A stretch of DNA of 64,000 nucleotides, taken from NCBI GenBank assembly GCA_030278955.1, contig JAOANR010000009.1, forward strand, positions 37,207,974-37,271,973. The letters are read 5' to 3'. This DNA comes from Hygrophila difformis (Eukaryota; Streptophyta; Magnoliopsida; Lamiales; Acanthaceae). The first letter of the stretch is position 1; each line of letters opens with the position of its first letter. Under the pieces are notes generated by a model, which searched no databases, had not been told where the DNA came from, and saw only the letters and a list, made by a program, of their open reading frames with translations. Below are positions 1-10,697 of this stretch, in pieces. The position numbers and the translations under genes were made by a program.

Positions 1-480
1 GGAGGTTTAGAAATGGGAGACTACGACGCTAAGCATGTCCTACGACGTCAAACATGGTTTATGTCGTAGGGTGTAGCGTCGTAGTAAGAAAAGATGGTTT
101 TCTGAAAAAGTAAGGATGCTACGACACTATACATTAAATTACGACGCTATCCTAGGATAGCGTTGCGAGGATAGCGTCGTAGGGTGAATTTTTAGAAGTG
201 TTGATAAAATTGGGGGGTACGACGCTATACACTAAGTTACGACGCTATCCTAGGATAGTGTCGTGGGTGTAGCGTCGTAAGTGAGTTTTTGTGAGAATGG
301 AAGTTTTTGGGGTCCTACGACTCTAGACAAAAATTACGACGCTATCCTAGGATAGCGTCGTAGGTCTAGCGTCGTAGGACCAAATTTTTCTTAAGTCTGG
401 GGCAGCTACGACCTAAAACCCCACCTACGGTGCTAACCTTGGTTAGCGTCGTAGGGCGGTTAGCGTCGTAGCTAGCCCAG
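1..480. repeat. Tandem array of five four-arm hairpin units (ACGACGCTA family)
   Basis: Five units of about 65-70 bases recur every 90-100 bases (roughly 20-90, 113-187, 213-277, 313-386, 410-476). Each reads arm a, arm b, b reversed, a reversed, built from TACGACGCTA and its complement TAGCGTCGTA. Unit 4 contains a perfect 28-base palindrome at 335-362, nested inside outer arms TCCTACGA and TCGTAGGA. The same motif forms the upstream arrays of the element B LTRs and of the F-box promoter block, so this is probably U3 sequence of a related LTR. Bases 481-589 show nothing further. Confidence 0.85.
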
Positions 481-589
481 AACAGAAGTGTTGTGCGGGT
501 AATGCAATCTATGCGATTGCAAAACCTATTTTCAGATTCATGGTTCAAAATAATGCAAAAACAAAAATAAACAAGGTAAGAACAGTAAA

Positions 590-1742
590 CCCAAAAATGC
601 ATAAAATGAAAGACAAATAAGCTAAAACAAGCACAAATGAACAACAAACCCAAATGAGGGTTTACTACCATAAGAAAATGCATGGGAACCCAAAAATGGA
701 TAATAAAAACAGTAAACCCACATGTAAACATAAAATAAAATGACCAAATGGTCATTAAACCAAAAATAAACTAAGAAATCCATGGAATCATTTCCATTTC
801 ATGATTTGGGACTCTTTTTTGTGATTAACTTCCCATTTTATAAGAAATGGTTTGGTAATACCCATCATTTGGGTATTTCAAACCTTAAGAAAGTTTAACA
901 AAACTGTAAATAAGGAAAATAGTGGCTATCTAAGTCTAGAAAACTAAACTAACACTAATCTGAGCTGGCAGTGAATAAAAACTAAAAACAATGCATGAAA
1001 AATAAATAATACAAAAAAATAAAACCTAACTAACTAAACTATCTACACACACCTCAAGAACTTGAGTTGTCTCCAAGTGTAGGAATGTTGTAAAGTGACT
1101 GATCATTGAAGTCAACTCGTCCTTATATAGTTGGGAAACCCTAGGCCCATGGGCCCCCAGGCCTTGAAATTTGAATTTCTGGGCTCCTTACGACGCTAGC
1201 TGATTACGACGCTATCCACTGCTACGACGCTATAGGTCTGGCGTCGTAGTCCTCCACTTCGAAAGCACTCTTTGTCTCTAAGTGAACAGCCTACGACGCT
1301 ATCCTCCATTACGTCGCTACACTTGGCTACGACGTTATACTTGTTCAGCGTCGTACCCATCTTCCTTCAAATTCTGCCTTGATCTCTGCCTACGACGCTA
1401 TACCTGGCTATGACGCTATCCACTGCTTAGCGTCGTAGTTGGGTCTAGCTTTGTAATTTCTTGAAAAATTCGAATTTTTGTGGGTTTTCATTTCTTTTCC
1501 CATCTTTTTATTTCCTTTTTCTTTTCTTTTCTTTTTCTCATATTTTTGGATTTTTCTAACATAAATGTGTAATAAAATTACATATTTATGCATTTTTCAT
1601 ACCAGCTTATTATTTTTACAATTATGTATAAATCAGTCCAATTCGACTGCTTTCTTAATTAATATAAGACCAGAATGCGATCAAATGCCCGTTTCAGACA
1701 CGGAAATGGATTGAAAATAATGGACATTTCTAGCCATTATCA
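590..1742 (-). mobile_element. Element B, 3' LTR (truncated)
   Basis: On the minus strand the LTR starts TGATAATGGC at 1742, directly after a purine-rich tract. It contains a three-unit TACGACGCTA array at about 1195-1440 and a TATA box (TATATAAGG) at 1129-1121, in the same order as the 5' LTR at 26092-28842. Similarity to the partner ends abruptly at 590, so about 1.6 kb of the expected 2.75 kb is missing. Confidence 0.8.
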
Positions 1743-1757
1743 ATATCCTCACATTTA
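1743..1757 (-). other. Polypurine tract of element B
   Basis: Read on the minus strand, TAAATGTGAGGATAT ends directly at the LTR start TGATAATGG. Very similar text (AAATGTGAGGATGTTGAT) occurs at 20146-20160, in the gag leader near 25935 and near 17960. This copy lacks most of the upstream hairpin arm seen in the other three. Confidence 0.65.
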
Positions 1758-3415
1758 ATACTGATCGTCCCCGAGCAGTCAGAGTCAATGTTCCTTGGAA
1801 CACGGACTCTGCATATTCAATTCATTTTCGTGGCTTCATAAATTACATTCTTTTTGGATTGGGATAAGACAATTAAAAACTACAAGTATTAAATCCCCTT
1901 AATTGCAGTGTTTAATGAAATGATACTTGCTCACTAAATCGGGCCTACAAATCAAACATTATTGTCAATCCTTCATGAATATCATGTTTGAAAATGCAAG
2001 GATTAACAATTAGAATTAAGGCATGACATAAACATATTTAATGAAACAGAGCCTCGCATATGGTAGAATTGGAAAATTCACTCACTCTCAAATGGGGTTT
2101 ATCATTGTACACTCAAAATCAAATTTAATTAAATTATCCCATATGCTTGCAATTAGACCAACTCGCCACCGGCTCATTTCTTCAAATCGAGATCATGAGG
2201 TCTTATTCAAGGGTTATAACGGGGCATACGGCTGTAACATTTGGTAGGAAAGGGAGATTATTGGGCTAAAAAGTGGTAAGAGATTATTCTATCATAACTT
2301 GGAATTTTTATTTAGAATTTATGATCATCAACTATTTCTTTCTTTTTCTATTGCTTTTCTTTTTCCATTGCATGACTTTAGACTATGTCTAATTGCTTTG
2401 TCATTGCAATTTTATTCTTGTTGAATGGAGTTCAACATTTTTCTTTTTCTTTTTCTCTTTTCTTCTCTTTCTTTTTTTTTTTTGAATCAGTTTATTGAAT
2501 ACCGATTTATAGATTTTTGATGATCACAACTTTAATGCCTTTGATAGAATTTATCCTTGTCCACTTGGGTTGAATGTTTTGGTCTTTTTATAAGGATAGG
2601 AAAATATAGTGGGTTTCAAGAAAAATTAGGCTTAAAGGCTCAGTTTGGTTATTCCTAAAGGGAAAATATTTTTGGGTTTGGATTCCAAAAGAAGGCCAAA
2701 ATTTGGGTTTTCTAAGTGCCACGATCATATGCTCGATTTCGGGAATATGGCATGGTCTTGAATCGATCCCAATTGCAAGTTCTAGTTTCCTTTAATCAAA
2801 TTGATTCACACATCAAAGAAATTAAATGAGTAAAAGTGACTCATGGCTCAAATCTCACAAGGTCGGATTAATTCATGTCATACAATATTCTCAAATTTAA
2901 TCAAAGCTTAATTCTAACAATTTATTCAATCAAAATTTTCAACATGAAGATTTATTACCCAATAAGATGATCGTATCATTAGATTTTTATAGCTCAAAAC
3001 CTTAGGAATCCATTTCATGCATGTTTTCAATTATATTATCCCAATTTAAAAGTTTAAAAATTTAATCACAAGCCTAAATTCAACGTGTGAATTTAGAGCA
3101 GGTTTATGCATACTTTTTGCTGGTTATTTAATTTAAAGCAGTAAAAGAGGCACTGTTAACATACAAAGTATGTCAACAACATATTTTTGGCCTGACAGTC
3201 ACTTATTCATCTCGGACTGTCAGACATCTTTTCAAAATAAATTGTTTGAACTGCAAAATTCCTTTTTTGAAAGCAATAATACATCAATTACAAGAGATTT
3301 CCATGCAGTAGGATGAGCTTGCACAGATGATAGAAATTCTCTTATATGATGTTTACAATTAAGCTTAAAAAGAGAAATAAAATATTAAGGCCTCAATCTT
3401 CCTTCAGCAGCATCA
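1758..3415. other. Element B sequence between F-box stop and 3' purine tract; no gene
   Basis: AT-rich sequence with pyrimidine-rich stretches near 2440-2480. I see no credible ORF with a recognisable domain. A 9-base dyad (CTGACAGTC and GACTGTCAG) lies at about 3193-3230. Position makes it the 3' untranslated and downstream region of the F-box transcription unit. Confidence 0.5.
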
Positions 3416-3686
3416 TCAATGGTAGAAGATTCTGTACATGTGGACAAAGTTTGTTAAGTCACAGGGTAAGCAATAGGTGTCTAGTTCTTTTAGGCCTGCT
3501 CGGATCCTTGGACAGCAGACCCTTGGTTCCTGGTCTCTGAATAAATCAGGGGTGTCCTCGCTCTGCATTAGCCATGAAATGGTGTTGGTGGCGGTGAATA
3601 TCAGGACTGACCTGTCTGTTGCCATTTCTTCTATCATTTTTACCCCCTGAAGAACTAGACCTTCGTCCTGTTTGCTTAACAACATT
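3416..3686 (-). pseudogene. F-box-like gene, C-terminal part of exon 2 (split by element A)
   Basis: This is the continuation of the frame broken at 17482. Read on the minus strand from the ACATT target duplication (3682-3686), the frame runs on without a stop to TGA at 3416-3418 and adds about 89 residues. It begins LLSKQDEGLVLQG, matching the region after the repeat-like hydrophobic segment in F-box proteins of the At1g67623 and At2g35280 type, where a helix with a G-rich or L-rich motif follows. A cysteine pair (CC, then YCLPC) lies near the end. Downstream sequence shows no further exon that I can support. Split by the retrotransposon, the gene cannot make its protein as it stands. Confidence 0.65.
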
Positions 3687-4017
3687 TGTAATACCCTAAA
3701 ACTTAGCCATGTTGATAATATTTTCTAAAGAAATAATTTAGTATTATTTCTTAAATAAAAAAAATTGAATTGGGAAATAAATTAATATTTTCCAAGATAG
3801 AGATCGGTTTGAGAGAATAATTATTTTTCAAGGAAAAATAATTCTTGAAAAATAATTAGTTGATTTAAGAAATATATTTTCCAAGGGAAAATATTTGACA
3901 AGAGTATTAGTTGGATATTATTTTCTAACAACCTTTATATGAAGTGTAATTGATTTTAAAACTCGCAAATAATCTAGTGTAGTAAGATTCGACCCATATT
4001 TTATAACTATGATTTTA

Positions 4018-4112
<95 letters not shown>

Positions 4113-5677
4113 GAAAGAAGGAAAGAAATAATAGTTAAATAAATAAAGGAATGAAGATTCACAAATTTGATGAAGTCACGTGACTAGCATAAGGATTTAA
4201 CAAAAATCACCATGCAGTAATGAAGAAAACATTTTAAAAAAATATATATATATAAATATAAATAAAATAAAAATTCAGATGACACTTAGTATACGTGTTT
4301 TACCATAAACAAAGGAGTATCTACGTGTATTAATACAAAATACGGAGAAGAAGTAGGCATATACGTGTATTAAGATGTAATACTGAGATTCTACGTGGTA
4401 CATCAGGGAGTTTACACTAAGACAAAGCTATGTTATAGATAGGTGAAGTCAGCAATGCTAGTAGGAATTAAAAAAAATGGGAATTAGTCCTTAAGTCTCC
4501 ACTATAAATATGGCTATGGGCATTTACCTTAAACCATCAGTCACAAGAAAAATTTGGAGATAGTAACGTAGAGAGAGGAAAAAAAAATAAAAAAATAAAA
4601 ATAGAAAGACAGAAAAGAAGTTGAGTATTGTGGGAGCTAACAATTTCGTAAGGAGGTTAAGTACCATTGGAAAATTGTAGGTAGAATTTTTGTTCTGCGG
4701 GCTTTATCCCAAGAGTATTTTGCATGTTTAATTCCCTTTATGTTTTATTAATTTTAGGGTTTATTCATGCAATTGATTTATGCAGAGGTAATGTCCCATT
4801 ATATGTTTAATTATTTTGGGCTAAGCCATGCATATGAGATATAAATTTTTCAGTGTATGGCATGTGTTTATTGATTTATTGTTGTGCGGCGTATATCAAA
4901 GAGGTAGATGTCGTCGCAAGTATGTCATGGGTTATCCAATGGATCCCATGAAAAGGGTTGTGGTTGACCAAGGGTTTCCCAATCAGTTTTCTAGATGCAG
5001 GGAAGGGCCGTCCTTGTATACCATAGTTGACTTCGGTCACTATGTGAGCATGTTAGGTCCTATGAGATACCCTGGGTGTTGTCGTCATAGTCGAGCTACG
5101 TGTGGATTGAATAATTTAACGGTTTGACATGCCATTTACTGTTTGTGTGATATTTTAATTATTTTGGTCCAAGGGATAAAAATTTTTACTTGCTCAGCCG
5201 GTGTGCTGATAATCCTATTTATCTTTTTCTCTCCAGTATTTGATATTTGTGGATCACCATAGAAGGCATGGGCACGGGCATGGGAATCAGTATCAATTTT
5301 GTGCATTAAACGGTTAAATTTTTACACTTTTGTCATTTTGTAAAAGAAACTTGGTTTGGGGGCGGCAAGCCTTAGCCGTCATGTTTTTGCAAATTTCATT
5401 TTTAAATTTTTGTCGTTTTATATAAGAAACTTGTTTTGGGGACGGCGAGCCTTAGCCGTCATTTTAAATTAAACTCTACTATGCTTATGTTAAAGGCATA
5501 ATATATTACACAGTTGATTTAAATTGGTTCTGATTTAACTAGCCTTAGCACTTCTTAATTAAGTAAGCCGAGGCCAGGCCAAAGCAAACTTAATTGGGAG
5601 TGTGGCGGTAACAGCCCCGGGTTCCCTATGAGTAACTTCCGCTGTAATCGTTAATTGGGAAAAACAGGGGTGTTACA
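3687..5677 (+). mobile_element. Element A, 5' LTR
   Basis: Starts TGTAATACCC and ends GGGGTGTTACA, 1991 bases. It contains a long (AAT)n microsatellite at about 4018-4111, absent at that length from the 3' LTR. A 99-residue ORF (4828-5127) is repeated in the other LTR but has no support beyond LTR identity. Confidence 0.93.
4018..4111 (+). repeat. (AAT)n microsatellite in LTR
   Basis: About 30 uninterrupted AAT units. The 3' LTR carries about 19 at 15676-15727, so the tract has changed length since insertion. Confidence 0.95.
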
Positions 5678-5680
5678 AGT

Positions 5681-5692
5681 TGGTATCAGAGC
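5681..5692 (+). other. Primer binding site of element A (tRNA-iMet type)
   Basis: TGGTATCAGAGC, three bases after the LTR end. The same site follows the LTRs of elements D, E, the copia element and the TRIM. Confidence 0.9.
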
Positions 5693-5898
5693 TATTCAGA
5701 AAATTCTTTTGAGTCAAAATTCTTGAATGTTAGAAAAATTGCTAAAATTTTTGAAAGGTTATTTTCTATTATGAAAAAAAAATATATATTTTGGGAAAGG
5801 GAACACAATGCACTTGCATTAGGCACAACTCTTATTGCTATCTATGTTCTGTAATTGCATTGTGCTTATTATTATGTTGTGATGATTTTGTTTGCTAG

Positions 5899-6196
5899 AT
5901 GGGAGATAATAACAGTAGCATAATTGGACTAGTCCCGGATTTGGTGAAGGAAATAATAAAAATCAATGAAAGAGAGCAGGCTAGAGCGGATGATCTTAGC
6001 GCAAGAAATGATCAACTAAAAAATCAACTATTTGTAGAGGTGGAAATGCATCTTAATCTGGAAAATGAACTCAATAATAAGTGGATGTTGGCCGTAACAC
6101 AAAGGGATGAACTAGATGAGCTATGTGCTAAGCAAGCAGATGAGATAGCAGAATTAAAAGAGGAGCTGAAAAACACACAGGAACAGGTTAGCCTTC
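5899..6196 (+). pseudogene. Element A leader ORF, N-terminal part (coiled coil)
   Basis: ATG 206 bases after the primer site. It encodes a charged, helical, coiled-coil-like protein (MGDNNSSIIG at the start; heptad-like DELDELCAKQADEIAELKEEL near residue 80). The frame is interrupted at 6197 by a solo LTR with duplication CCTTC and resumes at 9517. Removing the solo LTR and one duplication gives 516 bases, 171 residues, with no stop. Position and character match leader ORFs in elements D (44992-45327) and E (60228-60626). Function is unknown to me; a structural or RNA-binding partner of Gag is one possibility. Confidence 0.75.
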
Positions 6197-8023
6197 TGAA
6201 GCTTTGAGGTAAAACCCCGGTGCAATGCCCCCCGACAGCCTTTACACTATAATTCCTATAGGGCTGTTAAAAAGCTTGCCTAGTTTTTCCTACCGAAAGC
6301 GCACGGTATCAAGCTGCAATATTTATTTTAATTGTCGGGATCGTTCAAAAGAGAGTTACACGATAGAAGTGTTTTAATAGAATTATTAGCTTTAGAACCT
6401 GTCTCTATTCTTGATTTAAGAATGTTGTAATGATGATTACTAAAGAATACTTCTGAAATGTAAATGCTTAAAGCTGTAAATGTAGTAAAGAAAACAATTA
6501 AAATGATGTAGAACATTATGATCTTATTTACGTGTTTAAGATGTTACAGACCAAATCAAATGAAACAAGAATATGATGAGATTATCATACTTCATTGGCT
6601 AAAACATAATGAAAGTTCATTGAGATAGAAAAATCCTTTACACAACTTAATCAATTCTTCATGTCTTCAATCACTTCCCAAGACAGGTACTTGTGATTCA
6701 GTGTCATAACATTCTAAGCTCTGAAATCATGGAATACTATCATCACAGAATGATCTGTCAGACTCTTCTTGTGATAAAAGCTTTCAGAATCGTCACTTAA
6801 TCTTTTCCTTTCAGACTCAAATTAAGCCTTTGACAACTCGAGGTCACTTCTAAATCATGCTATATTCATCTGAACTTGAAGTTGTTCTTTTTATTACCCT
6901 GATCAAACTGATCTTATGATCCTGTATTGGATGTCCTCTACAACAAATGAAAAAGCTAATATTTAAATCTATCATCCAATGTTTTCATAGGACTTATTTC
7001 TTCAGAGTAATTCCTGCAAGTATTCTTAAGGAATAATAGTCTTGTAAGTATATCAAGATGAAACTGCTATTCAAATTCCTTGACTTATCCAGACTACTCA
7101 GATTTGTATAAACGATTTAGCTCGAGAAATCTCTGTAAACAGTTCCAAATATCCGTGATTTGACTCAGGATTAGTAGACTGTAGGAGAAGTATTTAATCT
7201 CCTACTCATAGCATATAGTGATAACTATAATACCATGAACCCCGGAAATTAATCTTCCTGATACTCTACTAATTTTTAGGACAAAAGATGGTTCTTGAAA
7301 CATCTTTCCCTTTTAAACGACAGGTACTAAATGCCCAACTGAAGAACAAGTTTGTTCTTTATCAGTCCTGAGTAAATAATGATTGAGAAAACCTATATCA
7401 TCATCTCTCTCTGCGTACCAGTGTAAATAGTAATACGTATTGCACATATGAATTGTGAATTTGTAATCATGAAGTAAGATTACTCATCATATACTAGGAA
7501 ATATCCCAAAATATTATATGTATATGTAGTGTTATATGTATGAAGAGACGTTGAGGGTTCTGAATCCTCTTAATCAAAATGCAAGGATGCTTCCAAACTA
7601 TACGTTGGAAACTAGACAGAATTAGGAAATAACTTTCCCAAGAAAAAGAATTTGAGAAATAACTCTGCAAAATAAGTGTCCAAAATAGCTCGCAGTAACT
7701 ATTTTGGGTTTCAAACTATGAACATTCCAATTTTCCGCACACTATGTCTGTACAGCGTGGAGGGAGCTAATATTCAAAGAATGTTCCCCAGATTTTGTTT
7801 ATACAAAGAATTGAATGCCTCGCGATAGTTTCCGTAAGAATGCGGCGAGGTACTCAATTCCTACTTATAGATAGGGGTTATATACGTATAAGAAGTAAAA
7901 ATGGATAATTGATACCCTGAAAAATGGATATCAAGTCTATTGCTATTATAGGTTGATCCTCTCGCTTTGTCAGATTGACATCGCGTGAGTATTTGAATAG
8001 CCTTTATCATAATAGATCTATCT

Positions 8024-8069
8024 GGATATTTCCTCGCATCATCTTTTAGGATGAAGCGAGGGAATATCC
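8024..8069. repeat. Long hairpin in solo LTR
   Basis: GGATATTTCCTCGC pairs with GCGAGGGAATATCC around a short loop. The inner part (ATC and GAT) also pairs. Confidence 0.75.
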
Positions 8070-8913
8070 TTATTCGAAGTAAATGATCAGAATTTATAAC
8101 TGTCATAACTACCTTCTGGAATTTCTGTTTAGAAAATTATGAACATAGAATCTTTTGCATTCAAGTTCATGAACTCAAAGCTATTGATTCTCAAAGATTA
8201 TCAAGCGATGATTAACACTGCATGGGTCTCTAGGAACCTTTTAGAGTTCTGAACATTAAACCTTATAATTCTCATCTATAAACATAACATTGACAGAAAA
8301 TCGAGTAAATTCATAATTCTGCCAGATCATACCTAACTCGGTTACAATATCCAAATTTCTTACGTAATTGGAACGAACAATTTGCGCATTAAAAATGTGG
8401 AAGTGTTATGATCTTCGAAAATCGAATTAAAGATATGATGCAAAATTCAGATTGAATGATGAAATTGAGGTTTATACTCTACTGAAACAGAATTACGAAA
8501 TTGAAATAGAAACCAGAAAGATAAGAAATTCACAATCTGATAACCGATAATTCTTCTTGTATCTCAAATAACAAAGAATTAAAAATGAATACACCTGGAA
8601 GTCTGATTGCTATCAGAATAATGCAAAGATGAGCGAACGAGTCGGAGTTTAGATGATGATCGTCATGATGGATGAACAAGCGATCCGAAAGCAACTCTCC
8701 TCCCAGGGTATCCTCAAGCTAATCTTAAAGAAATCTACTGCGAAATTGAATTACAGTTCTACGAAAACAAATTACAAATCTGAAGAACATCAAAATAAAT
8801 TGCAGAGAAAATTAAATCCTAACCTACCTACTAAATTCTAAAAAAGTGGACTGGAGAGTAAAATCGAGCTATTCTCTTCAATCTCCCGCCTGCTGAGCTG
8901 ATTCCCCAAGGGT

Positions 8914-8923
8914 CTTATTTATA
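8914..8923 (-). promoter_or_regulatory. TATA box of the solo LTR
   Basis: TATAAATAAG on the minus strand. It lies directly downstream, in minus-strand sense, of an array of CTCGC and GCGAG dyads. Confidence 0.65.
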
Positions 8924-8959
8924 GATGGGCGTTGTAACTGCTTCTGCCTTGGATGATAA

Positions 8960-9330
8960 CCGCTCGCATCAGAATAGCTCTCCTCTCGCTTTGTCCAGTT
9001 CCTTCAAAGCGAGAGTCAGAAATGTAATCATCTTTCTTGACAAGGCGAGGTCTCACAGTTTCTCCAAAGAATTCTGCTTCTCGCCATGTTGGATAAAACT
9101 TCCGTCTTGCACAAACTTCCTTTCCTCGCGATGTCAATCATCATCGCGTGGACTTCAGCATCTGCACATTTTCCTTAAATCTTTTCCTGATTTCGGAAAC
9201 AAGCCCTCGCACCATTCCTTTTCTTTCCTCGCTATGTCCTTTCCACTTCATGCTGTTTTCCAGCTTAACTTCCTTCTGCATGACAAAGCGTGGATCAGTT
9301 CAATAGAAACATCGCGTGCGAGACTTACAA
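8960..9330. repeat. CTCGC/GCGAG dyad array in solo LTR U3
   Basis: Repeated short arms such as CTCTCGCTTTG and CAAAGCGAGAG (about 8984-9013), CTCGCGATG, CATCGCG and CCTCGCTATG, spaced tens of bases apart. They occupy the U3 region upstream of the TATA box. Confidence 0.6.
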
Positions 9331-9516
9331 AGAAAACTCAGAATTTCAAGCCATTTTCAATGTATTTCCAACTTCTTTGCAATCTTAACTCTTCTTTCAT
9401 CTTTTCTAATCTTCTATGATTATTCATCAAAAATCAATGGAATTAAGAGCAAAAGATCATCATTAAGACGCTAAATTGGACGCAAATGACAGTCACAAAA
9501 GACTGTCATCACCTTC

Positions 9517-9734
9517 ACTTAGGCACTATAGGACATCTGAACAAAAGAATTGCATACATGGAGAGAAAAGGGCACAAGGTAAAAAAATACTATAGGGGCC
9601 TCCGATCATCAAGCCAGAGTGAGCATGTTGAAGGGAGCAACACAGAAGATGATCCCAAGGAAGAGCCAGAGTTCGGACGCCAGCACACCCTATCTCCGGA
9701 GTATCATCCAACCAGCCTTAGTCACGATGTTTAG
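9517..9734 (+). pseudogene. Element A leader ORF, C-terminal part
   Basis: Continues the frame of 5899-6196 after the solo LTR: VSL joins HLGTIGHLNKRIAYMERKG. It ends in an acidic, proline-containing tail (EDDPKEEPEFG, then SPEYHPTS) before TAG. Element D's leader protein has a comparable acidic tail (SSEEEDPEEDPATPP), which supports a shared design. Confidence 0.7.
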
Positions 9735-10091
9735 TATCAGCATGTTTTTCACTAGACTAGCATATTAAAAGTTATGACTATGTAGAAAAAAAAAACTTGG
9801 AAATTTTGAATATTTTGTATATCCAAGTCGGTAGTTGTAATTTTGCCTAGTTACTATTTGAATTTTGAATAGTTGGCTGAAAATATATATATATATATAT
9901 AGTTTGCAATAAAATCAATTATATTAGCAAAATCTAATAGAACAAACGATAATAACATTTAGTTTAAAAGCCATAGTTTTAGATATGAAATTTAGTACGG
10001 AAAAGAATAGTTGTAATACTGTTACTTGTCCTATTTATTGCAAGTGTTATTTACAGATGGACAACTATAAGGGAAAAGAAATCATGGATGA
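9735..10091 (+). other. Element A leader, non-coding
   Basis: AT-rich leader with a short (AT)n run near 9885-9900. An ATG at 10058 opens a frame that stops at once and would need a frameshift to join the next ORF. Confidence 0.5.
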
Positions 10092-10457
10092 TTGGACCCA
10101 GCTACAGAAGAAATCCAACACCTGAAAGGAGAATTACTTGTAGAGAGGGATTATATACGTTGGACCGAGGAAGAAATGTTCAAGAAAGATAGAGAAATAC
10201 GTGAACTAAAAATCATGGTTAGGTATTATGAAAGTTTGGCGACCGAGCACGAGATGAAAGTGGATAATTTGAAAAGACAAAATGAGTTTCTCATCCAAGA
10301 AAGAGAAAATCCAGGGGAATATCCTGTTCCACCACCCTGCGAGGAGTGTGGGAGAAGGCACCTGACATGGAGATGTCCCAGTAATGGGGAATACTTTCGT
10401 TGCGGAAAGAAAGGGCACATGTTTTGGAACTGTCGCACAAGGATTATCCAGGATTAA
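10092..10457 (+). CDS. Extra ORF of element A: coiled coil plus Gag-like zinc knuckle
   Basis: An open frame of 121 codons between leader ORF and gag. It has no ATG at its start; the first in-frame ATG begins MFKKDREIREL, and a short ATG ORF at 10058 overlaps in another frame. The N-terminal two thirds are charged and coiled-coil-like (EEIQHLKGELLVERDY, KVDNLKRQNEFLIQE). The C-terminus resembles the nucleocapsid region of this element's own Gag: CEECGRRHLTWRC, then YFRCGKKGHMFWNC. In the second knuckle the first cysteine of the usual CxxCxxxxHxxxxC is replaced by tyrosine. It may be a duplicated Gag tail fused to leader coiled coil, or a decayed extra protein. I know of no standard chromovirus gene here. 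Confidence 0.55.
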   Translation: MDPATEEIQHLKGELLVERDYIRWTEEEMFKKDREIRELKIMVRYYESLATEHEMKVDNLKRQNEFLIQERENPGEYPVPPPCEECGRRHLTWRCPSNGEYFRCGKKGHMFWNCRTRIIQD

Positions 10458-10697
10458 AAGCTTAGAAGTCCTTTTGAAAATCCTACTATATTAGAATTGA
10501 GATATGTTAGAAGTTCTATATATGTCAGTCTCGGCGAGATATATATATGTATATTAGACTGACAATTTTGTAATGTATTTCCTTAGTTATATATGATATA
10601 ATTTTTGCTAATTATTTCTCTAATATCAATCTAATAAAAAACTTATTGGCAGATACGAACCAGAAACGTTAAAATTAACGCTAACATTTGCACAAAC

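Larger units (their letters stand above)
6197..9511 (-). mobile_element. Athila-type solo LTR inside element A leader ORF
   Basis: TGAAGCTTTG at the left and GTCATCA at the right are flanked by CCTTC on both sides (6192-6196 and 9512-9516). Read on the minus strand it ends in text like the element B LTR end (TGAAACTTTT, complement) and shares the CCGAAAGCGCACGGT motif near that end (about 6293; compare 26249). It has a TATA box TATAAATAAG on the minus strand at 8923-8914. No internal coding region remains, so this is a solo LTR of 3315 bases. Short ORFs inside it are not supported. Confidence 0.88.

Noticed and set aside
1..480. Regularly spaced repeats that could suggest a CRISPR array
   Set aside because: Units are nested inverted repeats in a plant LTR context, spacers are themselves similar, and no cas-like genes exist here.
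4828..5127. 99-residue ORF, repeated at 16632-16931
   Set aside because: Both copies lie at the same place in the two LTRs of element A; identity follows from LTR duplication and no domain is visible.
5681..5692. tRNA-like text at primer sites
   Set aside because: Only the 12-18 base complement of a tRNA 3' end; no cloverleaf around it.
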